Source of the DNA: Betaproteobacteria bacterium
GTDB taxonomy: Bacteria; Pseudomonadota; Gammaproteobacteria; Burkholderiales; Rhodocyclaceae
Reading direction: 5' to 3'
NCBI GenBank assembly: GCA_028065725.1
Contig: JAPTVL010000237.1
Location: 51,751 to 115,750, forward strand
DNA: 64,000 bases
The notes under the pieces were generated by a model. It saw nothing but the letters and a program-made list of their open reading frames with translations, was not told the DNA's origin and made no database searches. The first letter of the stretch is position 1, and every line of letters begins with the position of its first letter. Below are positions 40,043-48,124 of this stretch, piece after piece. The position numbers and the translations under genes are program-made.

Positions 40043-41380
40043 CTAGTTTCCGGCGATCGTCATGCGCTCGACCAGGATCGAGCCGACCTGTTTCGACCCG
40101 CGCACCTCGATGTCCTTGCCGATGGCGGCAATGCCGCGCAGCATCTCGCGCAGGTTGCCGGCGATAGTGATCTCTTCCACCGGATAGGCGATCTCGCCGT
40201 TTTCCACCCAGTAGCCGGCCGCACCACGCGAATAGTCGCCGGTCACGTAATTCACGCCCTGACCAAGCAACTCCGTCACCAGCAGGCCGCTGCCCATTTC
40301 GCGCAGCAGGCCCCGCAGGTCATGCCGGCCCGGTTGCACCAGCAGGTTGTGCGAACCGCCGGCATTGCCGGTGGTTCGCATCCCGAGTTTGCGCGCCGAG
40401 TAGGTGGAAAGAAAGTAGCCCTGCAGCACGCCGTTCTTTACCACTTCGCGGTCATGCGTGGCAACGCCGTCGTCATCGAAAGGCGAGGAGGCGAAGCCGC
40501 CGCGAATATGCGGCCGTTCGCTGATCTGGACGAAGTCGGGAAACAGTTGCTGGCCCAGGCTGTCGACCAGGAAGGACGTCTTGCGATAGAGCGAACCGCC
40601 GGAAATCGCATGCACGAAGCTGCCGATCAGACCGGCCGCCAACGGCGCTTCGAAAATCACCGGGCATTTGCGCGTCTTCAGCTTGCGCGCGCCGAGACGG
40701 GACAGGGCGCGCCGCGCGGCGTAATCGCCCACCGTCGCCGCATCGGGGAAGTTCGCCGGATTGCGTTGCGAGACATACCAGTCGTCGCGCTGCATGTCCT
40801 CGCTTTCGCCGGCGATCACCGAGCAGGACAGATAGTGCCGCGAGGTGGCGAAGCCGCCCATGAAGCCCAGGCTGTTGGCGGAAACAAAGTGCGCGGTCTG
40901 CGCCGAGACGCTGGCGCCCTCGGAGTTCTTCACCATCGGACTGACATCGAAGGCAGCCTGTTCGCAACGGCGCGCGATATCGATTGCGGCCTCTACTGAA
41001 ATGTCCCAGGGATGATACAGGTCCAGATCCATGGTCCCGGTCGCCAGCAGATTGGCGTCGGGCAGGCCGGCACAATCGTCCTCGGCGGTAAAGCGCGCGA
41101 TCGACAGCGCCGCCTCGACCGAGGCCCTGACCGCCGCCGGCGAAAAATCGGAACTGCTGGCATGGCCACGGCGCTGGCCCAGATACACCGAAACGCCAAG
41201 CCCCTTGTCGCGGTTGTATTCGATGGTTTCGACCTCCTGCCGGCGCACGCTGACCGACTGGCCGAGGCCTTCCGACACATCGACCTCGCAGGCCGTGGCA
41301 CCCATGGCGGCAGCGTGATCGAGCACCGTCTGCGCCAATACACGCAATGCCTCCTGCGAATGAGCAAAACCTTGTGACAT
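40043..41380 (-). CDS. pmbA: Metalloprotease PmbA/TldE
   Basis: PmbA/TldE is the non-catalytic partner of TldD in a cytoplasmic metalloprotease that degrades unfolded peptides and matures some modified peptides. The 445-aa protein shows the family pattern: EVDVSEGLGQSVSVRRQEVETIEYNRDKGLGVSVYLGQRRGHASSSDF at the start, GLIGSFVHAISGGSLYRKTSFL, RPHIRGGFASSPFDDDGVATHDREVV and LGQGVNYVTGDYSRGAAGYWVENG. The HExxxH zinc motif of TldD is absent, as expected for TldE. It is divergent from yjgA (76 bp apart), a conserved pairing. Confidence 0.95.
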   Translation of the reverse strand: MSQGFAHSQEALRVLAQTVLDHAAAMGATACEVDVSEGLGQSVSVRRQEVETIEYNRDKGLGVSVYLGQRRGHASSSDFSPAAVRASVEAALSIARFTAEDDCAGLPDANLLATGTMDLDLYHPWDISVEAAIDIARRCEQAAFDVSPMVKNSEGASVSAQTAHFVSANSLGFMGGFATSRHYLSCSVIAGESEDMQRDDWYVSQRNPANFPDAATVGDYAARRALSRLGARKLKTRKCPVIFEAPLAAGLIGSFVHAISGGSLYRKTSFLVDSLGQQLFPDFVQISERPHIRGGFASSPFDDDGVATHDREVVKNGVLQGYFLSTYSARKLGMRTTGNAGGSHNLLVQPGRHDLRGLLREMGSGLLVTELLGQGVNYVTGDYSRGAAGYWVENGEIAYPVEEITIAGNLREMLRGIAAIGKDIEVRGSKQVGSILVERMTIAGN

Positions 41381-41456
41381 GCGGGAACCCTTCGATTGGC
41401 GAAGCTATAATCATATCCCACCGGGGGATACCGTCCCCTTCGCAAGCTCCGGGGAC

Positions 41457-42011
41457 ATGACCGTGGAAGATATCGATAACGAGGCGGACGAGTACTCCGG
41501 CCCCAGCAAATCCCAGCTCAAGCGCGAGATGACTGCCTTGCAGGATCTCGGCGCCGAACTGGTCGCGCTGTCGAAGGAACGCCTGGCCAAGATCGACATG
41601 CCGGAACGACTGCGCGATGCCTTGCTCGAAGCCCAGCGCATCACCAAGCACGAAGCCAGGCGGCGGCAGATGCAATTCATCGGCAAGATCATGCGCACGG
41701 TCGACGCCGCACCCTTGCGTGCAGCGCTGGATGAAATCAACGGCGTGTCGAAAGCGGCCACGATTCGCCAGCATCAACTGGAAAGACTGCGTACGCGGCT
41801 GATGGAAGACGAGGCGGTATTCAGCGAAGTGGCGCGCGACTATCCCGCTGCCGACATGCAGCATCTGCGCCAGCTGCGCCGCAACGCACTGAAGGAGGCC
41901 CAGCTGGGCAAGCCGCCGCGCTCCTACCGCGAATTGTTCAGGGAACTGCGCGCCCTCGAGGGCAGTGCCGCCGACGAGTCCGCGGACCAGGCGGCGGACG
42001 ACGCCGTCTAA
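41457..42011 (+). CDS. yjgA: Ribosome biogenesis factor YjgA/DarP (DUF615)
   Basis: A 184-aa protein from ATG 41457 (MTVEDIDNEADEYSGPSKSQLKREMTALQDLG), matching the E. coli length of 183. YjgA binds late 50S assembly intermediates. Signature segments: GPSKSQLKREMTALQ, ARRRQMQFIGKIMRTVD and RQLRRNALKEAQLGKPPRSYRELFR. The upstream in-frame ATG at 41379 would overlap the pmbA start and is less likely. It converges with the next gene at 6 bp. Confidence 0.93.
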   Translation: MTVEDIDNEADEYSGPSKSQLKREMTALQDLGAELVALSKERLAKIDMPERLRDALLEAQRITKHEARRRQMQFIGKIMRTVDAAPLRAALDEINGVSKAATIRQHQLERLRTRLMEDEAVFSEVARDYPAADMQHLRQLRRNALKEAQLGKPPRSYRELFRELRALEGSAADESADQAADDAV

Positions 42012-42017
42012 AGGCGC

Positions 42018-42290
42018 TTAGGCAAAGTCCTTTTGCGGCGCGGCCACCGGACTGGTGCCCGGGGTGAGGATGGTCAGCACCGCCTGCGCGTGTTCCGCCG
42101 CATCGCGTCCCAGCCCTGTCAGGTAGCCGCCGTCGGCCAGGGTCAGCAAACCCTTGGCATGCAGGCGCTGCGTCGCGGCAATGACTTCCGGATCGGCGGT
42201 CTTGTGCACCTTGATACCATGCTGGCTGGTTTCCAGGTCGAAGCGGATCAGGGTATTCAGTTCGTGGACCAGATCGGGCGTATAGGGCAT
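42018..42290 (-). CDS. TIGR02647 family protein (small, DNA-binding-like)
   Basis: A 90-aa protein (MPYTPDLVHELNTLIRFDLETSQHGIKVHKTADPEVIAATQRLHAKGLLTLADGGYLTGLGRDAAEHAQAVLTIL...). I recognise the TIGR02647 pattern: a helix-turn-helix-like arrangement with LxxKGLITxxDGGYLT. Function is unknown in the family; annotations as DNA-binding are by fold. The C-terminal 15 residues are disordered. It stands alone between yjgA (convergent) and the CysB-type gene. Confidence 0.82.
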   Translation of the reverse strand: MPYTPDLVHELNTLIRFDLETSQHGIKVHKTADPEVIAATQRLHAKGLLTLADGGYLTGLGRDAAEHAQAVLTILTPGTSPVAAPQKDFA

Positions 42291-42390
42291 GTCAAACCTC
42301 GCTCTTGAATGTACGGCAATGGGCGCATTCTAGCTTCCGCAGCCGTGGGCGCCGGCTTTTGCCCAAACGAAATCTGCTGCGGCCAGGAAC

Positions 42391-43332
42391 TCAAAGCCCG
42401 GGATCGACGCCTTCACCCTTTTGCGTTGCCTCGACCATATGCCGCGTCAGTTGCGGTGCCAGCAATTCCATGAAGTCGTAGTCGTAGCCGCGCAGCCAGA
42501 TGTCGCGGCGAAACGCCACACGCGTGGTATTGCCCTCGAACAGGTGTGTCGCCGGGATGGCCGCCAGCGCATCGTCGCGCAAGGGATCGAAGGCCATTTC
42601 GGCGATGATGCCGACGCCCAGGCCAAGGCCGACATAGGTCTTGATCACGTCGGAATCGATGGCCGTCAGCATCACATTGGGACGCAGGCTCTGCCGTTCG
42701 AAGGCGCGATCGATGCGCGAACGCCCGGTGAAGGTCGCGTCATAGGTGATCAGCGGATAGTCGCCGAGTGCCGCCAGTGTCAGCGGCTGGCGCTCCAGCA
42801 GGGGATGCCCGCGCGGAGTCACCACCAAGTGCGCCCACTGGAAACAGGGCAAGGTCAGCAATTCAGGATGCCGATCGAGTGCCTCGGTGGCGATGCCCAG
42901 ATCGGCGCTGCCGTCCAGCACCCAGTCTGCGACCTGCAACGGGCTGCCCTGCTGGATGTGCAGTCGAATCGCCGGGTGGCGCTGGACGAAGCGCTGGATC
43001 ACCGGCGGCAAGGTGTAGCGCGCCTGGGTGTGGGTGGTCGCGATGGACAGCGTGCCGCTACTCTCCGCGGCGTAGTCCTCGCCGACCCGCTTCATGTTCT
43101 GTGCCTCGTTGAGCATGCGCCGCGCCATCGCCAGCACCACCGATCCGGGCGCGGTAACCGCGGTGAGGCGCTTGCCGCTGCGCTCGAAAATCATCACGCC
43201 CAGCTCTTCTTCAAGCATGCCAATCTGCTTGGAGACCCCCGGTTGGGAGGTGAACAGCGCCTCGGCAGCAGCGGAAATGCTGAGTCCGCGCCGCTCGACT
43301 TCGACCAGGTAACGCAGCTGTTGAAGTTTCAT
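42391..43332 (-). CDS. cysB: CysB-type LysR regulator
   Basis: A 313-aa LysR-type regulator of the CysB/Cbl branch: MKLQQLRYLVEVERRGLSISAAAEALFTSQPGVSKQIGMLEEELGVMIFERSGKRL is the typical CysB helix-turn-helix. The effector domain keeps the SIATTHTQARYTLPPVIQRF segment with the Thr residues that bind sulfate, thiosulfate or acetylserine, and GLGLGVGIIAEMAFDP. It is divergent from the tauE-cys operon, which it probably activates in response to sulfur limitation. The 74-bp gap is AT-rich with a 6-bp-arm inverted repeat AAATAC/GTATTT at 43363-43381. Confidence 0.93.
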   Translation of the reverse strand: MKLQQLRYLVEVERRGLSISAAAEALFTSQPGVSKQIGMLEEELGVMIFERSGKRLTAVTAPGSVVLAMARRMLNEAQNMKRVGEDYAAESSGTLSIATTHTQARYTLPPVIQRFVQRHPAIRLHIQQGSPLQVADWVLDGSADLGIATEALDRHPELLTLPCFQWAHLVVTPRGHPLLERQPLTLAALGDYPLITYDATFTGRSRIDRAFERQSLRPNVMLTAIDSDVIKTYVGLGLGVGIIAEMAFDPLRDDALAAIPATHLFEGNTTRVAFRRDIWLRGYDYDFMELLAPQLTRHMVEATQKGEGVDPGL

Positions 43333-43406
43333 GCCCCGATTATATATCGTTTAGTTCTATGCAAATACATACTAAGTATTTTCCAGAACTATATCGACTC
43401 GTTACG

Positions 43407-44207
43407 ATGCATCCCATCATGGAATTCAGCTTCAATCCCCTGCTCCCGCTGTCCGGCTTCGCCGTCGGCCTGCTGGTCGGCCTGACCGGTGTCGGTGGCG
43501 GTTCGCTGATGACGCCGCTGCTGGTACTGCTTTTCGGCTTCAAGCCAGCGACCGCAGTGGGCACTGACTTGCTCTATGCGGCGATCACCAAGAGCGGCGG
43601 CTCCTGGGTCCATCACCGTCACGACAACATCGACTGGGCCATCACCAGGCGTCTGGCGCTGGGCAGCGTCCCCGCGGCGGGCCTTACGCTGCTGGCGCTG
43701 TCGCAACTGGGCATACAAGGTCACGGCGCGACGGGATTGATCTCGGTGGTACTCGGATTCGCCCTGCTGCTGACCGCCCTCTCCCTGTTTTTCCGCCAGC
43801 GCCTGCTGGAACTGGCCCGCCGCCGTCCCGCCAGCGCCGACTTTCAGAAGCACACCACCGTACTGACAGTGCTGGCCGGCGCAGCGCTTGGCGTGCTGGT
43901 GACGATCTCTTCGGTCGGCGCCGGCGCCCTTGGTGTTACCGCCTTGACCTTCCTCTACCCACAACTCGCCACGCGCCGCATCGTCGGCTCCGACATCGCC
44001 CACGCGGTGCCGCTGACCCTGGTCGCCGGCCTCGGCCACTGGTGGCTGGGCACGGTGGATGTCGTGCTGCTGGTGTCGCTACTGATCGGTTCGCTGCCCG
44101 GTATCGCGCTGGGTGCCCACTTCGCCGCCAAGGTGCCGGAACGCGCCCTGCGCGGTCTACTCGCTTCCGTCTTGTTGCTGATCGGCGGCAAGCTGATCCT
44201 CGCTTAA
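43407..44207 (+). CDS. TauE/SafE family sulfite/sulfonate exporter-type permease
   Basis: A 266-aa membrane protein with the TauE/SafE repeat: GFAVGLLVGLTGVGGGSLMTPLLVLLFGFKPATAVGTDLLYAAITKSGGSW in the first half and GVLVTISSVGAGALGVTALTFLYPQLATRRIVGSDIAHAV in the second. About seven to eight helices are visible. Family members move sulfite, sulfoacetate or related anions. It is first in the sulfur-assimilation operon, 9 bp before the hemoprotein gene. Either ATG 43407 or 43419 may start it; neither has a clear ribosome site. Repeat copy 13 lies in the loop between the two halves, read R-R-P-A-S-A-D-F. Confidence 0.88.
   Translation: MHPIMEFSFNPLLPLSGFAVGLLVGLTGVGGGSLMTPLLVLLFGFKPATAVGTDLLYAAITKSGGSWVHHRHDNIDWAITRRLALGSVPAAGLTLLALSQLGIQGHGATGLISVVLGFALLLTALSLFFRQRLLELARRRPASADFQKHTTVLTVLAGAALGVLVTISSVGAGALGVTALTFLYPQLATRRIVGSDIAHAVPLTLVAGLGHWWLGTVDVVLLVSLLIGSLPGIALGAHFAAKVPERALRGLLASVLLLIGGKLILA
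43822..43846 (+). repeat. 25-bp dispersed repeat, copy 13 of 13 (in TauE/SafE gene)
   Basis: GCCGTCCCGCC + AGCGCCGACTTTCA, sense to the gene, in the central cytoplasmic loop; read R-P-A-S-A-D-F. It is the last copy towards the ribosomal region. Confidence 0.72.
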
Positions 44208-44216
44208 GGAAACACC

Positions 44217-45899
44217 ATGTACAAATATGACGACTACGACCACGCGATTGTCCAGGCCCGCGTCGCCCAGTTCCGCGGCCAGACCGAGCGCTACCTTGCC
44301 GGCAAACTGAGCGATGACGAGTTCCGCCCGCTGCGCCTGCAAAACGGACTTTACATCCAGCGTCACGGCCCGATGCTGCGCCTCGCGGTGCCCTACGGCC
44401 TGATCTCTGCCGCCCAGTTGCGCCGCTTCGCCGACGTTGCGCGCCGCTACGACCGCGGTTTCGGCCACTTCACCACGCGCCACAACCTGCAATTGAACTG
44501 GGTCAAGCTGCCCGAGGTGCCGCAGATATTGGCCGATCTGGCGCAGGACGAACTTCACGCAATCCAGACCTCCGGCAACTGCATCCGCAACGTCACCACC
44601 GATCATTTCGCCGGCGTCGCCGCCGACGAGATCGCCGACCCGCGCCCGTGGGCCGAAATCCTGCGCCAATGGTCCACCTTCCATCCCGAGTTCGCGTACC
44701 TGCCGCGCAAGTTCAAGGTCGCCGTCTCGGGTGCCACGGAAGACCGCGCCGCGATCCAGGTGCATGACCTCGGCTTGCAGGTGGTCAGAAACGATGCCGG
44801 CGAAATCGGCTTCAAGGTCTATGCCGGCGGCGGCCTCGGCCGCACTCCATTGCTAGGCCAAGTAGTGCGCGAGTTCCTGCCCTGGCAGCACCTGCTGACC
44901 TATACCGAGGCGCTGGTGCGCGTGTTCAACCTCCACGGCCGCCGCGACAATGCCTACAAGGCGCGCATCAAGATCCTGGTCAAAGCGCTTGGACGCGAAG
45001 AGTTTGCGCAGCAGGTCGAGGCGGAGTGGGCACACTTGAAGGACGGCCCCTCGACCCTTACGGTCGCCGAAGTCGAACGCGTCTCGCAGCAGTTCGCCGC
45101 ACCCGCTTACGAAACCCTGGCCGCGGACGACCTCTGCCATCTCGCCCACCTGCGCGAAGACAAGGCCTTCGCGCGCTGGGTCGAGCGCAACATACAAGCG
45201 CACAAGGTGCCCGGCTACGCCGCCGTCACCCTGTCGCTGAAGAAACCCGGTGCCGCGCCGGGCGATGCGACGTCGGAACAGATGGAAGCCGCCGCCGACC
45301 TGGCCGAGCGCTACAGCTTCGGCGAGATCCGCGTTTCCCACGAACAGAACCTGATCCTCGCCGACGTACCGCAACGCGAGCTCTACACCGTCTGGCACCG
45401 CGCCAAGACCGCCGGCCTCGCCGCGCCCACGGTGGGCCTGATCCAGGACCTGATCGCCTGCCCCGGCGGCGATTTCTGCTCCCTGGCCAACGCCCGCTCG
45501 CTGCCGATAGCGGCCGCGATCCAGGAACGCTTCGAGGATCTCGACTACCAGCACGATATCGGCGATCTGGAACTCAACATCTCGGGCTGCATGAACTCCT
45601 GCGGCCATCATCATCTCGGTGCGATCGGCATCCTCGGCGTCGACAAGAACGGCGAGGAGTGGTACCAGGTCACGCTCGGCGGCCGCCAGGGCAATGACGC
45701 GCGGATCGGCGAAGTGATCGGGCCTTCCGTCGCCGCCGGCGACGTGCCCAATGTGGTTGAGCGCCTGATCGGGGCCTATCTCGCGCAGCGTCACGCCGAC
45801 GAGCGTTTCATCGATACCTTCGACCGCATCGGCGAAGAAACCTTCCGCAACGCTGCATATCCCCACTCCCATCAATCGAGGAGAGTCGCAAATGGCTAA
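44217..45899 (+). CDS. cysI: Siroheme/[4Fe-4S] sulfite (nitrite) reductase hemoprotein
   Basis: A 560-aa protein of the NirA/CysI family that reduces sulfite to sulfide by six electrons. The two ferredoxin-like and siroheme-binding halves are visible: FGHFTTRHNLQLNWVKL, SGNCIRNVTTDHFAG, then the cluster/siroheme cysteines Cys415-x5-Cys421 (CPGGDFC) and Cys458-x3-Cys462 (SGCMNSCGHHH). The neighbours (DUF934, cysH, cysD, cysN) point to sulfite rather than nitrite. There is no cysJ flavoprotein in the operon, so the donor is probably ferredoxin or another partner. It overlaps the DUF934 gene by 8 nt. Confidence 0.92.
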   Translation: MYKYDDYDHAIVQARVAQFRGQTERYLAGKLSDDEFRPLRLQNGLYIQRHGPMLRLAVPYGLISAAQLRRFADVARRYDRGFGHFTTRHNLQLNWVKLPEVPQILADLAQDELHAIQTSGNCIRNVTTDHFAGVAADEIADPRPWAEILRQWSTFHPEFAYLPRKFKVAVSGATEDRAAIQVHDLGLQVVRNDAGEIGFKVYAGGGLGRTPLLGQVVREFLPWQHLLTYTEALVRVFNLHGRRDNAYKARIKILVKALGREEFAQQVEAEWAHLKDGPSTLTVAEVERVSQQFAAPAYETLAADDLCHLAHLREDKAFARWVERNIQAHKVPGYAAVTLSLKKPGAAPGDATSEQMEAAADLAERYSFGEIRVSHEQNLILADVPQRELYTVWHRAKTAGLAAPTVGLIQDLIACPGGDFCSLANARSLPIAAAIQERFEDLDYQHDIGDLELNISGCMNSCGHHHLGAIGILGVDKNGEEWYQVTLGGRQGNDARIGEVIGPSVAAGDVPNVVERLIGAYLAQRHADERFIDTFDRIGEETFRNAAYPHSHQSRRVANG

Positions 45900-46416
45900 G
45901 CAAATCATCAAGGAGCGTCGCCTGCAGGACAACGCATGGAAAGTCGTGACCCTGGTCGATGGCGAGGCGCCCTTCGACGTCTGCCTGCCGGTCGGCCAGC
46001 TGCTGGTGCCAGTATCGGTCTGGAAGGCGAAGAAGGCCTGCCTGATCCATCGCGAGTACGAGCACGGCATGCCGCTCGGCATCTGGCTCGCGCCCGAGGA
46101 CGACCTCGCCGAGATTGCCGCCGACATCGACGACTTCACCGTGATCGCCGTGCATTTCCCGAAGTTCGCCGACGGCCGCGGTTACTCGACCGCGCGCCTG
46201 CTGCGCGAGCGCCACGGCTATGACGGCGAACTGCGCGCCTTCGGCGACATCGGCCGTGACCAGATCTTCTTTCTCAATGGCGTCGGCTTTGACGCCTTCG
46301 TCATCGGCGAAGGCAAGAGCGCCGAAGAGGCGCTGGCCGCATTCGACGACTTTCCCGAGAGCTACCAGGGTAACGCGGTCCAGCCGCTGCCCCTGTTCCG
46401 CCGACGGGCCGCCTGA
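45892..46416 (+). CDS. DUF934 protein of the sulfur assimilation operon
   Basis: A 174-aa protein (MAKQIIKERRLQDNAWKVVTL...) with the DUF934 core (PLGIWLAPEDDLAEIAADIDDFTVIAVHFPKFADGRGYSTARLLRERHGYDGELRAFGDIGRDQIFFLNGVGFDAF). The family is almost always found between a CysI-type reductase and cysH, and has been proposed to assist sulfite reductase, perhaps in electron transfer. There are few cysteines and no cofactor motif. The ATG overlaps the cysI stop by 8 nt. Confidence 0.92.
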   Translation: MAKQIIKERRLQDNAWKVVTLVDGEAPFDVCLPVGQLLVPVSVWKAKKACLIHREYEHGMPLGIWLAPEDDLAEIAADIDDFTVIAVHFPKFADGRGYSTARLLRERHGYDGELRAFGDIGRDQIFFLNGVGFDAFVIGEGKSAEEALAAFDDFPESYQGNAVQPLPLFRRRAA

Positions 46417-46439
46417 ACACCGACTTGAAGGAAGCTGTC

Positions 46440-47204
46440 ATGCTGCGCGAAAACCTCCCCGATCTGGCGGACCTCGAACTGGTCGCCGCCGTTGCCGAGA
46501 AAGCCGTCGGCGTCAAGCAACTGCTGCGCGATGTCGCGCGCGACTACGCGCCCGCCGTGTTCGCCAACAGCCTTGGCGCCGAGGACATGGTGTTGACCGA
46601 CATGATCTGGGGCGAGGGCACGCAGATTGGCATCTTCTCGCTCGACACCGGGCGCCTGCCGGCCGAGACCTACGAGCTGATGGCGCGCGCCGAGCGCCAC
46701 TACGGCCGCCGCCTGGAGGTTTTCGCACCGCGCCACGACACGGTGCAGGACTTCATCGCCGGCTTCGGCATCAACGGCTTCTACGATTCGATTGAAGCGC
46801 GCAAGGCCTGCTGCCATGCGCGCAAGATCGAGCCCCTGCAGCGTGCCCTGGCCGGCAAGCAGGCATGGATCACCGGCTTGCGTACGGCGCAGTCGCAGAC
46901 CCGGGAAAAGCTCAAGACGGTGAGCTTCGACGCCGTCAACAATCTGGTCAAAATCAGTCCTCTGGCGGACTGGAGCGAACGCGAAATCTGGGTATACCTG
47001 CGCGCCAACAACGTGCCCTACAACGCGCTGCACGACCGCAATTCCCCGAGCATCGGCTGTGCGCCCTGCACCCGTACCATCCAGCCGGGCGAGGATGTGC
47101 GCGCCGGGCGCTGGTGGTGGGAAACACCGGAAACCAAGGAATGCGGCCTGCATCTGGTCGATGGCCGCCTGCAACGGGTTGTGAAACAGGGAGCGGAGGC
47201 ATGA
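46440..47204 (+). CDS. cysH: Adenosine-5'-phosphosulfate (APS) reductase
   Basis: A 254-aa CysH. The four cysteines for a [4Fe-4S] cluster are present as Cys124-Cys125 (KACCHARK) and Cys207-x2-Cys210 (GCAPC), and the catalytic cysteine is Cys235 in KECGLH. This set marks an APS reductase rather than a PAPS reductase, and agrees with the lack of cysC in the operon. Other motifs: FANSLGAEDMVL and the ITGLRTAQSQTRE loop. ATG 46440 with AAGGAAG upstream is preferred to TTG 46425. The stop overlaps cysD as ATGA. Confidence 0.95.
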   Translation: MLRENLPDLADLELVAAVAEKAVGVKQLLRDVARDYAPAVFANSLGAEDMVLTDMIWGEGTQIGIFSLDTGRLPAETYELMARAERHYGRRLEVFAPRHDTVQDFIAGFGINGFYDSIEARKACCHARKIEPLQRALAGKQAWITGLRTAQSQTREKLKTVSFDAVNNLVKISPLADWSEREIWVYLRANNVPYNALHDRNSPSIGCAPCTRTIQPGEDVRAGRWWWETPETKECGLHLVDGRLQRVVKQGAEA

Positions 47205-48124
47205 GTAGCCTGGCACTGCAACAGCACACGACGCTCTCGCACCTGGACTGGCTTGAGGCGGAAGCCATCCATATCCTGCGCGAGGTCGCCGGGCAGTGCG
47301 CCAATCCCGCGCTGCTGTTTTCCGGCGGCAAGGATTCGCTGGTGCTGCTACGCCTGGCGGAAAAGGCCTTTCGCCCGGGGCGCTTTCCCTTCCCCCTGCT
47401 CAACATCGATACCGGTCACAACTACGCCGAGGTCATCGACTTTCGCGACTTTCGCGCCTGCCAGCTGAACGAGCGCCTGATCGTGCGCTCGGTCGAGGAG
47501 TCGATGCGGCGTGGCACCGTGGTGCTGAAGTCTCCCGGCGAGTCGCGCAACAAGCATCAGTCGGTAACGCTGCTCGAAGCCATCGAGGAATTCGGCTTCG
47601 ATTGCTGCATCGGCGGCGCACGGCGCGACGAGGAAAAGGCGCGGGCCAAGGAACGCATCTTTTCCTTCCGCGACGAGTTCGGCCAGTGGGACCCGAAGAA
47701 CCAGCGCCCGGAACTGTGGGACCTCTACAACGCACGGGTACACAAAGGCGAGAACATCCGCGCCTTCCCGATTTCGAACTGGACCGAACTCGACGTCTGG
47801 CAGTACATCGAACGCGAAGAACTGCAACTGCCGTCGATCTACTTCGCCCACAGGCGCGAGGTGATCCGGCGCAACGGGTTGCTGCAACCGGTCACCGAAC
47901 TGACCCCGGCGCGCGCCAGTGACGTGGTGGAAGAACTCACGGTGCGCTTCCGCACCGTCGGCGACATCACCTGCACGGCACCGGTCCTGTCCGATGCGGA
48001 CAGCATCGCCCGCATCATCGAGGAAACGGCAGTGACCACCATCACCGAGCGCGGCGAGACCCGCCTCGACGACCAGACATCGGAAGCCTCGATGGAACAA
48101 CGCAAGAAGGAAGGTTACTTTTGA
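47201..48124 (+). CDS. cysD: Sulfate adenylyltransferase subunit 2
   Basis: CysD (307 aa) makes APS from sulfate and ATP with CysN. It has the PP-loop LLFSGGKDSLVLLRLAEKAF near residue 45, LLNIDTGHNYAEVIDFRD, CIGGARRDEEKARAKERIFSFRDEFGQWDPKNQRPELW and FPISNWTELDVWQYI. ATG 47201 overlaps the cysH stop. The C-terminus (ERGETRLDDQTSEASMEQRKKEGYF) is standard. The stop shares its last base with the cysN start (TGATG). Confidence 0.98.
   Translation: MSSLALQQHTTLSHLDWLEAEAIHILREVAGQCANPALLFSGGKDSLVLLRLAEKAFRPGRFPFPLLNIDTGHNYAEVIDFRDFRACQLNERLIVRSVEESMRRGTVVLKSPGESRNKHQSVTLLEAIEEFGFDCCIGGARRDEEKARAKERIFSFRDEFGQWDPKNQRPELWDLYNARVHKGENIRAFPISNWTELDVWQYIEREELQLPSIYFAHRREVIRRNGLLQPVTELTPARASDVVEELTVRFRTVGDITCTAPVLSDADSIARIIEETAVTTITERGETRLDDQTSEASMEQRKKEGYF

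Noticed and set aside
43363..43381. AAATAC/GTATTT inverted repeat in the cysB-tauE gap as a CysB site
   Set aside because: Six-bp arms in AT-rich DNA occur by chance, and CysB sites have no clear palindrome.
43910..43940. Second VGAGA-type string in the TauE/SafE gene
   Set aside because: GGCGCCGGCGCC lacks the invariant GCGCCGAC and belongs to the family's conserved second repeat.
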